A stretch of 64,000 bases of DNA, taken from assembly GCA_021324155.1 (NCBI GenBank), contig JAJPJQ010000018.1:1-64000 (forward strand). The letters are read 5' to 3'. The notes under the pieces were generated by a model. The model did not search any database. It was not told the DNA's origin and saw only the letters and a program-made list of their open reading frames with translations. Shown piece by piece: positions 17,728-26,366 of this stretch (position 1 is its first letter; the number at the start of each line of letters is the position of its first letter). The stretch comes from Pseudomonadota bacterium. GTDB taxonomy: Bacteria; Desulfobacterota; Binatia; UBA9968. A program made the position numbers and the translations under genes.

Positions 17728-18642
17728 GTGTCGACGCAGTCGCTGATCGCCGGGTATGCGACGATCGGACAGGGCGCCGGCCCGATGATCGTCACCGAGC
17801 GCGCCGGCATTTTCGCCAAGCACGGCCTCGACGTCACGACGCGCATCATGGGCGGCGCCAAGGGCGTCGTCCGGGGCTTGATGGCAGGCGAGATTCTCTT
17901 CGGCAATCTCGCCGCGCCGGCGCTGCTCCGCGCCGGCGTCGAAGGCAAAGCCGATCTCGTCTTTCTCACCGGCGGCATCAACCAGCAATTCCTCGTCGCG
18001 CGGACGCGTTTTCGCCGTCGCGGCGAGCTCGACGGCGCGCGCATCGGCTTTCTCGGCGACGGCGGGCTCAACGATCTGCTTGTCCGCTTCATCATCGAGC
18101 GCTTCGTCGCGCAGGGCATCCGCGCCAGCGCGGTACAGCTCTCGCGCGGCGGCGAGCGTGGTGCGGCGCCGCTGTTCGACGGCTCGTGCGACGCGCTCGT
18201 GATGACGCCGCCGGAAGCGGTCGAGGCGAAGCTCCGCGGCTGCCCGTTTCTCGTCGACTTCGCCGAATTCGGCTTCAACTACGCTTTGGGCGGCATCGCC
18301 GCTCGGCGGCGAACCGTCGAGGAGTCGCCAAACCTCGCGCGCAAATTCGTCGCGGCGTACGTCGAGGGCATGCACCGCTATCGCAGCGACCGCGAGTTCA
18401 CTATCAAGGTTCAGCAGGAATACAGCGGCATCGCCGACCGCAAGGTAGCCGAAGAAACTTACGATCTCACGCGGCCGGGAATGCCCGAGCTTCCGTATCC
18501 CGTCGTCGCGGCGTTGGGCGAGGCGCTTAAGATGATGTCGCGCGACCTGCCCGCAGCGGCGGACACCGATCCGCAAAGCTTCGTCGACGACCGCTTCGTC
18601 CGCGAATTGGACGAATCCGGCTTCGTCCGTAAGCTCGGCTGA
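17728..18642 (+). CDS. NMT1-like substrate-binding domain protein without leader
   Basis: The 304-residue protein starts at a GTG 5 bp after the hydratase stop and has no signal peptide. The first fold element begins at once (SLIAGYATIGQGAGPMIVTE). It continues AGIFAKHGLDVTTRIMGG and LMAGEILFGNLAAPALLRAG, in the order expected of NMT1/THI5-like receptors, and ends LDESGFVRKLG. Such leaderless forms could act as cytoplasmic ligand sensors or enzymes rather than importer receptors. Coupling to the hydratase suggests a ligand linked to aromatic acid metabolism; this is inference. Confidence 0.75.
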   Translation: MSTQSLIAGYATIGQGAGPMIVTERAGIFAKHGLDVTTRIMGGAKGVVRGLMAGEILFGNLAAPALLRAGVEGKADLVFLTGGINQQFLVARTRFRRRGELDGARIGFLGDGGLNDLLVRFIIERFVAQGIRASAVQLSRGGERGAAPLFDGSCDALVMTPPEAVEAKLRGCPFLVDFAEFGFNYALGGIAARRRTVEESPNLARKFVAAYVEGMHRYRSDREFTIKVQQEYSGIADRKVAEETYDLTRPGMPELPYPVVAALGEALKMMSRDLPAAADTDPQSFVDDRFVRELDESGFVRKLG

Positions 18643-18650
18643 TCAATTCA

Positions 18651-18917
18651 TTAATATTCCGCGAACGCGTCGTCGGGATAGCAATAGAGCCATCGCTCTC
18701 CGGTTTCCGCCGAGGCGATCACGGGATGCTTGGTGCTGCGCGCGTGCGCGGTCGCGTGGCGATTGGGCGAATCGTCGCAGCAGAGCGTCGCCGCGCACTG
18801 CTGGCAAATCCTCAGATGGACCCAGTCCGCGCCGATCTTTTCGCACTCTTCGCACAACATACGCTTCGGATGTTTGACGGTCTTAACGCTCTGAATGTGA
18901 CGGCAGGCCGGGGCCAT
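18651..18917 (-). CDS. UBP-type zinc finger domain protein
   Basis: This 88-residue protein consists almost wholly of a zf-UBP fold. It has CRH, then CEECEK, WVHLRICQQC, CCDDSPNRHATAHA and KHPVI, giving the characteristic Cys/His zinc ligands. In eukaryotes this domain binds the ubiquitin C-terminus; in bacteria its ligand is unknown. It is the last gene of a three-gene operon behind a cNMP-domain/FAD oxidoreductase (11 bp gap) and an alpha/beta hydrolase. From memory, such an oxidoreductase-zf-UBP pairing occurs in other bacteria. Confidence 0.85.
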   Translation of the reverse strand: MAPACRHIQSVKTVKHPKRMLCEECEKIGADWVHLRICQQCAATLCCDDSPNRHATAHARSTKHPVIASAETGERWLYCYPDDAFAEY

Positions 18918-18928
18918 GAGAGGCTCTC

Positions 18929-20644
18929 TTACTCGCGCAGAGTCCGATGGACGAACGAGATCGAAATCGATCCTTCGCCGACGGCCGAGGCTACGCGCTT
19001 GATGCTGCCGGAGCGCACGTCGCCGATGGCGAATACGCCTGGGAGACTAGTTTCGAGAAGAAACGGGCTACGCGCGAGCGGCCACTTTGCCGCCGCCAGA
19101 TCCTCGCGCGTCAGATCCGGCCCGGTCTTGATAAAGCCCTTGGTGTCGAGCGCGACGCAGTCGCGCAGCCACTCCGTGCTGGGAACCGCGCCCGCCATGA
19201 TAAAGACGTGCCGGATATCGCGCGTCTCGGCCGCGCCGGTTTTGTTGTCGCGCCACTTGATACGCTCGAGGTGATTGCCGCCTTCGAGCGCGACGACCTC
19301 CGTCGTCGGGTGAAAGGTGATGGCGGTATTTTGCTCGATACGGAGAATCAGATAGCGCGACATGCTTTCCGTCAGGCCCGTGGGGCGCACGAGGAGGTGG
19401 ACGCGTTTGGCGGTCTGGGCTAGGAAGACGGCCGCCTGACCGGCCGAGTTGCCGCCGCCGATGACGATGACTTCCTCGCCGCGGCACAGGTTGGCTTCCA
19501 TGAAGGTCGCCGCGTAATAAATGCCCGTGCCTTCGAATTGAGAGAGATTCTCCAGCGCCGGTTTGCGATACGCGGCGCCGGTTGCGATGATGACCGTGCG
19601 CGCCTGGACGCGCAGGCTGTCGTCGGTCGCTACGGCATACGGCTTCTGCTCGCATTCGAGCCGCGCCGCGCTCTTTGCGATGACGACTTGCGCGCCGAAC
19701 TTCTCGGCCTGGGTAAAGGCGCGGCCCGCCAGCGCCTGGCCGGAGATGCCGGTCGGAAAGCCCAAATAGTTTTCGATCTTCGAGCTGGAGCCGGCCTGCC
19801 CTCCCGGCGCGTTGGTCTCCAGCACCAGCACCTTGAGTCCTTCGGAGGCCGCATAGACGGCGGCAGCGAGGCCGGCAGGCCCCGCGCCGACGATCGCGAC
19901 ATCGCGCGTCTCCGCGTGATCGATCGAGTCGTTGAAGCCCAGGCAGCTAGCGATTTGCTGATTGGTCGGATTGCGCAGGACGACGTCGCCGCCGCAGATA
20001 ACGACGGGGATGTCCGTCGGGACGATACGGAACCGGTCGAGGAATGTCTGGACGTCGGCGTGGCGGTCGAGATCGATGAACTGATGGGGGTGACCGTTGC
20101 GCGACAGGAATTCCTTGACGCGGAGCGTCCCGGCGCAGTGCTCCGATCCGAGAAGGACGACGTTGCCGAAGCCGTGCGCGATCAGCTCGACCCGGCGGAG
20201 GATGAACGCGCGCATGAACAACTCGCTGAGCTCGCTGTCGGTCTGTACGAGCGCCAGAAGCTGCTCGCGGGTGAGCTCGATCGCCTCGCCCGGTTCCGCG
20301 GCGCGCGCGCTGACAAGCGCGCTGCGGCCGGAGAGCAGGTTGACTTCGCCGGTGAATTGGCCGGGCCGGTGCGTGGTGATGAGCACTTCGCCGTCAGGGG
20401 AGTGCTGCACGGCCTCCAACGATCCGGCGGTTACGACGAAGAACGGCACGACTGGCGCGCCGGCTTCGAGCAGCACTTCGGCGCGCTCGAAACGGCGCTT
20501 GCGGCCGTGCGCGGCAATGCGCGCGACCTGCGCCGGCGTGAGCGTGGGAAAAATCTGCTGCGCCCGCGCCGGCGGCGGCATAGTGATCGTCCGGATGCCG
20601 TCGGCCATAACTAATGCCTTAGCCGTTGAGAAGTGTTGTTCCAT
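18929..20644 (-). CDS. cNMP-binding domain / thioredoxin reductase-like FAD oxidoreductase fusion
   Basis: This 571-residue three-part protein has a cyclic-nucleotide-binding domain at about 30-150 (PGQFTGEVNLLSGRSALVSA). A thioredoxin- or glutaredoxin-like segment follows at about 160-235. A pyridine nucleotide-disulfide type reductase begins near 248, with FAD motif VGAGPAGLAAA and NADPH motif VIGGGNSAGQAA. The redox CxxC of true thioredoxin reductases is absent from the NADPH domain: the region before EEVIVIGGG has a single cysteine. It may be a ligand-controlled flavin oxidoreductase. It lies 3 bp after the hydrolase gene. Confidence 0.88.
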   Translation of the reverse strand: MEQHFSTAKALVMADGIRTITMPPPARAQQIFPTLTPAQVARIAAHGRKRRFERAEVLLEAGAPVVPFFVVTAGSLEAVQHSPDGEVLITTHRPGQFTGEVNLLSGRSALVSARAAEPGEAIELTREQLLALVQTDSELSELFMRAFILRRVELIAHGFGNVVLLGSEHCAGTLRVKEFLSRNGHPHQFIDLDRHADVQTFLDRFRIVPTDIPVVICGGDVVLRNPTNQQIASCLGFNDSIDHAETRDVAIVGAGPAGLAAAVYAASEGLKVLVLETNAPGGQAGSSSKIENYLGFPTGISGQALAGRAFTQAEKFGAQVVIAKSAARLECEQKPYAVATDDSLRVQARTVIIATGAAYRKPALENLSQFEGTGIYYAATFMEANLCRGEEVIVIGGGNSAGQAAVFLAQTAKRVHLLVRPTGLTESMSRYLILRIEQNTAITFHPTTEVVALEGGNHLERIKWRDNKTGAAETRDIRHVFIMAGAVPSTEWLRDCVALDTKGFIKTGPDLTREDLAAAKWPLARSPFLLETSLPGVFAIGDVRSGSIKRVASAVGEGSISISFVHRTLRE

Positions 20645-20647
20645 CGA

Positions 20648-21481
20648 TCATGCCTTGATGAACGCGAGCAGATCTTCGTTCAACTGGTTCTTGTGCGTCG
20701 TCGCCAAGCCGTGCGGCGCGCCCTTGTAGATTTTCAGCTCGGCGTTCTTGACTATCTTCGACGACTGCATCGCCGCGGCGCCGATCGGGACGATCTGATC
20801 ATCGTCGCCGTGGACGATGAGCGTCGGAACGTCGAACTTCTTCAGGTCTTCGTGTTGATCGGTCTCGGAGAACGCCTTGATGCAGAAGTACGAGCCGGGA
20901 AAGCCGCACATCATGCTCTGAAGCCAGAACGACTCGCGCACGCCTTCGGAAACTTTGGCGCCCGGCCGGTTATAACTGTAGAAGGGGAGGCTCAGATCCT
21001 TCCAGAACTGCGAGCGGTCCTTCAGCACCGACGCGCGCAGCTGGTCGAATACCTCGATCGCGGTTCCGTTCGGATTCGCGGGCGTCTTCAGCATGAGCGG
21101 CGGGATCGCGCCGACTAGCACGGCCTTGGCGACGCGCTTGGTGTCGTGGCGGCCGACATAGCGCGCGACCTCGCCGCCGCCGGTTGAGTGGCCGACGTGG
21201 ATCGCGTTCTTCAGGTCGAGCGCCTCGCAGAGCTTCGCGAGATCGTCGGCGTATGTATCCAGATCGTTGCCGCCCCAGGTCTGGGTCGAGCGACCGTGGC
21301 CGCGGCGGTCGTGGGCGATGCAGCGGTAGCCGCGCGAGGCGAGATAAAACATCTGGTCCTCCCACGCGTCGGCGCTGAGCGGCCAGCCGTGACTGAAGAC
21401 CACCGGCTGACCGCTGCCCCAATCCTTGTAGTACATCTGAATGTCTGAAGAGTTTTCTTTCCCGACAGAAATATAAGGCAT
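20648..21481 (-). CDS. Alpha/beta hydrolase (esterase / non-haem chloroperoxidase type)
   Basis: The 277-residue protein has a complete catalytic triad: Ser in GHSTGGG, Asp in HGDDDQIVP and His in GAPHGL. The oxyanion motif [11 protein letters not shown] and [10 protein letters not shown] are typical of cofactor-free haloperoxidase-like esterases. No signal peptide is seen. An AGGAGA-type RBS precedes the start. It heads the operon with the cNMP/FAD oxidoreductase and UBP zinc finger. A role in removing an ester or peroxyacid linked to that redox enzyme is possible but unsupported. Confidence 0.88.
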   Translation of the reverse strand: MPYISVGKENSSDIQMYYKDWGSGQPVVFSHGWPLSADAWEDQMFYLASRGYRCIAHDRRGHGRSTQTWGGNDLDTYADDLAKLCEALDLKNAIHVGHSTGGGEVARYVGRHDTKRVAKAVLVGAIPPLMLKTPANPNGTAIEVFDQLRASVLKDRSQFWKDLSLPFYSYNRPGAKVSEGVRESFWLQSMMCGFPGSYFCIKAFSETDQHEDLKKFDVPTLIVHGDDDQIVPIGAAAMQSSKIVKNAELKIYKGAPHGLATTHKNQLNEDLLAFIKA

Positions 21482-21694
21482 GGCGGGTCTCCTTTCGCAA
21501 CCATCGTTTCTTCGTCTCTTGTGGGAAAACGCGCCCGAAGCTGCTGCGCGAAGGAGGAACGAAGAAATAAATTAGGAAAGCTGGACCGGCGACACTGGCG
21601 ATCTCTTAGAGCGCGCTTTCGGCTGAAGTCTATGGCGCGGGTCGGATCGTGTCAACGTAGCCGATGAAATAATTGTGTTATTTGTCGTCCGGCC

Positions 21695-22435
21695 TTACCG
21701 GCCGTTGGCATTGCACGCGCGGACGAGTGCCGCGAAGATTTTTCGCTGCGCCGCATCGCGATGGACGAGAAACTCGGGATGCCACTGGACGCCCATTACG
21801 AAACGTTGCGCCGTGCTCTCGATGCCTTCGACGATGCCGTCTTCGGCGGTCGCGTTGACGACGAGCTTCTTTCCCGGCGTCTTCACCGCCTGGTGATGCG
21901 TGGTGTTGACCTCCAGCACCGGCTTGCCGACGATTTTCCGGAGTTTCGTTTTCTCGTGAATCGCGACTTCATGGCCGCCGCGGTCCTTCAATTCCGAGCG
22001 CTGGTGCTCGATATGTTGGGGGCGCTGCGCGTCGATGTCCTGATAGAGCGAACCGCCGAGCGCGACGTTAATCGCCTGCGCGCCGCCGCAGATGCCGAGC
22101 AGGGGCATGTCGCGGGCGAGGGCGAGTTCGATCAGACCGAGCTCGAATTCGGTCCGATCTTCCTTGATCTGACCCAGAGCCGCGATCGGCTTCTCGCCGT
22201 AAAATTTGGGATGGATGTCGAAGTTGCCGCCGCTCACGACGAGTCCGTCAAGCGAGTCGAGCATCGCCCGCAGGGTCCGCGCGGACGGCAGCGGCGGCAG
22301 AATTAGCGGTACTCCGCCGGCCAACTCGACGGCGCGGGCGTAGCGCTCCTGAAGGATCGTGACAGGCTCTTTGGCCGTCACGCTGACAGAAACGTCCGGC
22401 GTGATGCCGATGCGCGGGCGCGCGCGCCGTTTCAT
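21695..22435 (-). CDS. Peptidase C26 / gamma-glutamyl-GABA hydrolase (PuuD-like)
   Basis: This class I glutamine-amidotransferase-like hydrolase has 246 residues. The nucleophile Cys is in LGICGGAQAINV and the His/Glu partners are in GVQWHPEF. The substrate-loop landmarks DGLVVSGGNFDIHP and EVNTTHHQAVK match PuuD-type gamma-glutamyl-GABA hydrolases. The start codon overlaps the stop of the lytic transglycosylase gene by 4 bp, so they are translationally coupled. That coupling suggests a role with peptidoglycan turnover products rather than putrescine; this is inference. Confidence 0.85.
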   Translation of the reverse strand: MKRRARPRIGITPDVSVSVTAKEPVTILQERYARAVELAGGVPLILPPLPSARTLRAMLDSLDGLVVSGGNFDIHPKFYGEKPIAALGQIKEDRTEFELGLIELALARDMPLLGICGGAQAINVALGGSLYQDIDAQRPQHIEHQRSELKDRGGHEVAIHEKTKLRKIVGKPVLEVNTTHHQAVKTPGKKLVVNATAEDGIVEGIESTAQRFVMGVQWHPEFLVHRDAAQRKIFAALVRACNANGR

Positions 22436-24474
22436 CTCTGCTCGCTGTAAAGCTTTTTGTAAACGCGGAGGTTCCGGAGGACGAGCTTGACGTAAAGCTG
22501 CGTCTCCGTGTAGGGGATGCGCTCGACGAACTCGTCGTCTTCGGCGCCGGCGTAGCGCGTTTCCCAGCGCGACACCGCCTCGGCGCCCGCGTTGTAGGCC
22601 GCGATCGCCTTGACGTTGTTGTTCGAGAAGCGCTGCAGCAACTCTTTCAGGTGATGGATGCCGAGCTTTAAATTCAATTCCGGCTCAAAGAGCTTCTCGC
22701 GGGTCGGCGGTGTCAGTTTGAGGCGTGCCGCCGTACGTGCGGCCGTCGAATGCAGCATCTGCATCAGACCGTGCGCCGCGGCCGGCGACAAGGCGCGCGG
22801 ATCGAAGAGGCTCTCCTGGCGCATCAGCGAGACGACGAGATAAGGGTCGATGCCGCTCTCTTTGGCGACTTTCTGCACGGTCTCCCAATAAGCGAGAGGA
22901 TAGCGGTAGCGCACGAGCTCGTCGCCGTAGCGCGTGAGCGGCGACTGGTTCGAGAGCGTGACGATGCGATGATACGCGCCGCTGCGGCCGTACTCTTTGA
23001 GCAGCAGGAGCCGCATTGCCGTATCTTCGGACGAAAGGCTTCTCACCTCGTCGAGCTCGGCTACCGCGAGCGTCTGAAGGGAAATTTCCGTAAGCTCCTG
23101 CCCGCGCAGCAGGTGGAACGACTGTGCGGAGGTCATCGCCGAGACTTTCGCTTCCGGCGGCGCCACATCGATCTTTTTCTCTTCGGGCACGGCGCCGAGC
23201 GCCGCGAGCCGCGCCGTCGCCGCGGCCTTGTAATAACTCTCCTCGCCGTCGTTCAAGATATACAAGTAAAGGCGCTTCGCGTCCTCTGTCTGCTGCATGC
23301 GCGCGGCCGTGCGCGCCTGCCAGTAAATCGCCGCGAGCCGGTATTTGTTCGCGTCCTTGCTCGCGGCCAGCCGTTTAAATGCCGCGTTGGCGTTGTAATC
23401 GTCTTTCCGGAAATAATAAATCCAGGCGGCGCGCCACGCGCCTTCTTCGCGCCATTGCGCGTCGGCGCCTTGCTTCGCCAGCGCCTGGTACGCGGCGAGC
23501 GCGTCGTCGGTTTTGCCGCCCGATTCGTAAATGCGCGCGGTGGCATTAGCGGCGAAGTCGGCATAAGGGCTTTTCGCATACCGGTCGCGCATGAGCTTGA
23601 AATATTCGAGCGCCTTCGCGTCGTCGTCGCGGTTCCAATAGATCTGCGCGAGCTGGTTCAGCGCCGCGGGCGCCTCGGCGCTTTCGGGAAAGCTCTGAAC
23701 GATTTCGGCGTAGACCGGTATCGCTTCGTCGCGCTTGCGCTGCACGCGGTAGAGGTTGCCCAATCCGGAAAGAGTACGCGCGCGGAAACTTCCCGTTGAC
23801 GTCTGATCCAAAAGTTTGCGGTAAATTTTTTCTCCGTCGCCGTATGCCTGCTCTCGCGTCAGCAGGTCGGCCTCGGCGAGCTGCGCTTCCTGCGACGTCG
23901 GCTGGAATTGCTCGGGGAATTTATCGCGCAGTGCGGCGACCGCCTTGCGCGCCGGCGCATCCCAGGCGGACAGCGGGGCGGTCCTGCGCAGCTCCTGGTA
24001 TCCGGCGTAAGCCTGCTTCCCATCGCCGTTTCCCTCGTAGGCCTGCGCGACCAAATACGCAGCCTCCTCCGCAATCTCCCTTTTCGCGCGCAGTGAACGC
24101 AGCGCGCGGCCGAGCTCAATCGCTTTCGCGTAGTTTTTGTCCGCCAAAGCGAACTTCGCGAGCTGGAGATCGGCGTGCGGCAGCCAGATGCTGTCCGGGA
24201 ATTTTTGCTGGAGCTGGCTGTAGTATTGCCGCGTAGCCGGCTGATTGCCGGCGTTGGCTGCGATCTGCGCCAGGAAGTGCAGGCTGTAATCTTCGAGGAT
24301 GAAGCCGCGGTCGAGCGTCCGCAGGAAAAATTCCTCGGCCTGGCGCGGGTCGCCGCCCGAATACAACGCATATCCCTTTGCGAACAGCTCGCGCGGCGTC
24401 GGGTCCTGAGAATGACTCGTGGATGAAAAAAGCAGGACGAAAACAGCAAGCCAGAAGATTCGTTGTTTTCGCAT
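22432..24474 (-). CDS. slt: Soluble lytic murein transglycosylase with TPR-like superhelix
   Basis: The 680-residue periplasmic enzyme has a signal peptide (IFWLAVFVLLFSSTSHSQ). A long array of tetratricopeptide-like helical repeats follows (EEFFLRTLDRGFI, AIPVYAEIVQSFPES, KALEYFKLMRDRYAKSPY). A C-terminal SLT domain at about 530-665 completes it. The catalytic Glu is in SLMRQESLFDP and the lysozyme-like motif is AHGLMQMLHSTA. It cleaves the glycan strand to 1,6-anhydro products. Length is close to E. coli Slt70. It is coupled by an ATGA overlap to a C26 peptidase. Confidence 0.93.
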   Translation of the reverse strand: MRKQRIFWLAVFVLLFSSTSHSQDPTPRELFAKGYALYSGGDPRQAEEFFLRTLDRGFILEDYSLHFLAQIAANAGNQPATRQYYSQLQQKFPDSIWLPHADLQLAKFALADKNYAKAIELGRALRSLRAKREIAEEAAYLVAQAYEGNGDGKQAYAGYQELRRTAPLSAWDAPARKAVAALRDKFPEQFQPTSQEAQLAEADLLTREQAYGDGEKIYRKLLDQTSTGSFRARTLSGLGNLYRVQRKRDEAIPVYAEIVQSFPESAEAPAALNQLAQIYWNRDDDAKALEYFKLMRDRYAKSPYADFAANATARIYESGGKTDDALAAYQALAKQGADAQWREEGAWRAAWIYYFRKDDYNANAAFKRLAASKDANKYRLAAIYWQARTAARMQQTEDAKRLYLYILNDGEESYYKAAATARLAALGAVPEEKKIDVAPPEAKVSAMTSAQSFHLLRGQELTEISLQTLAVAELDEVRSLSSEDTAMRLLLLKEYGRSGAYHRIVTLSNQSPLTRYGDELVRYRYPLAYWETVQKVAKESGIDPYLVVSLMRQESLFDPRALSPAAAHGLMQMLHSTAARTAARLKLTPPTREKLFEPELNLKLGIHHLKELLQRFSNNNVKAIAAYNAGAEAVSRWETRYAGAEDDEFVERIPYTETQLYVKLVLRNLRVYKKLYSEQR

Positions 24475-24564
24475 GAATCACGCCAATTGTAATCGACATG
24501 GGGCGAACATTCAACGACGATTGCTTGAAGCCTGGGTCGCCGCGTGATAGCTCAACGATGTTCG

Positions 24565-24996
24565 ATGAAGATCGAAGGCACTTACACATTTAAAGCGCCG
24601 CGCGACCGGGTCTGGCAGGTATTGCAGGATCCGAAGGTCATGGCACAATGCATGCCCGGCTGCGAGGAAATGAAAGAGATCGGTCCCGACCAGTTCGAGG
24701 CGACGATGAAGGTCGGCGTCGCTTCGGTCAAAGGCTCGTACAAAGGCAAGCTGGCGATCAAGGACAAGCGCGCGCCCGAGCACTACGTGCTCAGCGGCGA
24801 AGGCGCCGGCGGTCCCGGGTTCATGAAAGGGGACGTGGCGATCGATCTGGAAGATCGCGGCGGCGAGACGGTCCTCAAGTACAGCACGGACGCGAAAGTC
24901 GGCGGCATCATCGCCGGCTTAGGCCAGCGCATGATCGGCGGCGTCGCCAAGATGATCGTCGATCAGTTCTTCAAAAAAGTTGAAGAATTTATCTAA
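24565..24996 (+). CDS. CoxG-like SRPBCC domain protein
   Basis: I chose the ATG at 24565 (MKIEGTYTFKAPRDRVWQVL), which begins exactly at the family's first strand; the ORF track adds eight residues from a GTG. The protein is 143 residues, with CMPGCEEMKEIG and KVGVASVKGSYKGKLAI as in CO dehydrogenase subunit G relatives. This SRPBCC fold binds hydrophobic ligands or the membrane. No CO dehydrogenase genes are in the window. Its last 8 bp overlap tail to tail with the M23 peptidase gene. Confidence 0.85.
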   Translation: MKIEGTYTFKAPRDRVWQVLQDPKVMAQCMPGCEEMKEIGPDQFEATMKVGVASVKGSYKGKLAIKDKRAPEHYVLSGEGAGGPGFMKGDVAIDLEDRGGETVLKYSTDAKVGGIIAGLGQRMIGGVAKMIVDQFFKKVEEFI

Positions 24997-25783
24997 TCGC
25001 TACGTCGCTGGCGAGGAGCGACTGGCGCGGGTCGATCGGCACACCGTTCACGCGCACTTCGTAATGCAGATGCGGGCTGGTGCTCAGCCCAGTGCTGCCC
25101 ACTTCGGCGATCGCCTGGCCTTTGCGCACGTGCTGTCCGACGTTCACGTGGATCTTGGATAGGTGCAGATACTGCGTCGTGATTCCCTGGCCGTGATTCA
25201 AGACTACCGTGCGGCCGTTGCCGTTCATCTCGCGCGCCGCCTCCACCGTGCCGTCGCCGGGCGCGTATACTGGCGTGCCGGTGGGATTCGGAATGTCGAG
25301 GCCGGCGTGAAACTCGATTTTGCCGGTCATCGGCGAAACGCGATCGCCGACGCCTGAAGTTATCTTGCCCTTCGCGGGCCATTCCGTCGGAATCGCCGAG
25401 ATCAGCCGGTCGAGCTCCAGTTGCAGCCGATCGAGGCTCTGCTGCATCTCCGCGACCGCGAAACGGCTTTTCGCGCCGATGCGTTTATCGGCCGGTACGG
25501 ACGTATCGACTTTTTCGCGCAAGCCCTGCCAGTCTTCCAGCAGCGTCTGGATTCCATCGGCCTTGTCCTTCAGCCGGGCGAGCTCTTCACGCTGCGCCTG
25601 CGCTTTTTTCGCACTGGCGAGCTTCCATTGATTCCAAAGAAAATTACCGCCGAGCCACGCGCCGGCGACGAGAAGGGCGAGCGCTGCGGAAACCGCTACA
25701 GCGGCGGAGACCCGCGTGACTTCCACGCGCCGGACGCGCGCGTCCCATGGCGCGAGAATGAGAATGGAATAGCGCCTCTGCAT
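24989..25783 (-). CDS. M23 (LytM) peptidoglycan endopeptidase, membrane anchored
   Basis: This 264-residue protein has an N-terminal transmembrane anchor (about 26-50), a coiled-coil segment (KKAQAQREELARLKDK and on) and a C-terminal LytM domain. Zinc ligands are visible in FHAGLDI (His and Asp) and SPHLHYEV (HxH). All catalytic residues appear present, so it is probably an active peptide-crosslink endopeptidase in the periplasm. It lies 3 bp downstream of the bactofilin gene. Such bactofilin-M23 pairs shape the cell wall in Helicobacter and other bacteria. Confidence 0.92.
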   Translation of the reverse strand: MQRRYSILILAPWDARVRRVEVTRVSAAVAVSAALALLVAGAWLGGNFLWNQWKLASAKKAQAQREELARLKDKADGIQTLLEDWQGLREKVDTSVPADKRIGAKSRFAVAEMQQSLDRLQLELDRLISAIPTEWPAKGKITSGVGDRVSPMTGKIEFHAGLDIPNPTGTPVYAPGDGTVEAAREMNGNGRTVVLNHGQGITTQYLHLSKIHVNVGQHVRKGQAIAEVGSTGLSTSPHLHYEVRVNGVPIDPRQSLLASDVAIR

Positions 25784-25786
25784 CGT

Positions 25787-26170
25787 TCAAGAGCTTTTTT
25801 GCTCCGCCGCGACCTCGCCGCTCATCATCTTACAGTTGCCGTCGAATACGACGCCCTCTTCGAGCACGAGCGCCGGCGTCGTGATGTCGCCGTCGACGTG
25901 CGCGCCGACCCGGAGCTCGACGCGCTGTCCGGCCACGATGTTTCCGTTGATGTGGCCGTTGACGATCGCCGTGCCGACCCGAACGTTCCCGTCGACTTCA
26001 GCGGTCTCGCCCGCCAGCAGGGTGCCGGAAGAGGATATCTCACCGCGAAACTTTCCGTTGAGGATGAGCGTGCCGGAGAAGCGCAGGCGTCCTTCCATGT
26101 CGACGCTCTGGTCGAGAACGGTGGTCGAGTTGTGATCGGAAGCCGGGCTGGTACCGTTTAGACGCCACAC
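25787..26170 (-). CDS. Bactofilin (polymer-forming cytoskeletal protein)
   Basis: The ORF track opens at 26407, but the first 79 residues look non-coding. A GTG at 26170 with AGGA about 10 bases upstream gives a 127-residue protein of normal bactofilin length. The right-handed beta-helix repeats are clear: LDQSVDMEGRLRFSGTLILN, KFRGEISSSGTLLAGETAEV, VRVGTAIVNGHINGNIVAG and AHVDGDITTPALVLEEGV. It should polymerise in the cytoplasm at the membrane and position the M23 endopeptidase encoded 3 bp downstream. The start is inferred. Confidence 0.88.
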   Translation of the reverse strand: MWRLNGTSPASDHNSTTVLDQSVDMEGRLRFSGTLILNGKFRGEISSSGTLLAGETAEVDGNVRVGTAIVNGHINGNIVAGQRVELRVGAHVDGDITTPALVLEEGVVFDGNCKMMSGEVAAEQKSS

Positions 26171-26366
26171 GGGAGCGGGTTCCTTTCCGACCGCGTGCGC
26201 AAAGCAGGCGATCAAGCGAGTCGATTCCGATTCTGTGTCGTGCGAAGAAGGTCGTCGGTCAAAACTCAACGATAGTAGTAAAAGTCCGTAAAAGTTGTCA
26301 ATAGAATTGTTCCTAAATTTTATTCTCACTTGCATTGTCCGGCGTGTAAAGTTACCTAAGTAGGTC

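Noticed and set aside
19538-20614. 358-aa plus-strand ORF
   Set aside because: Antisense to the cNMP/FAD oxidoreductase; shadow.
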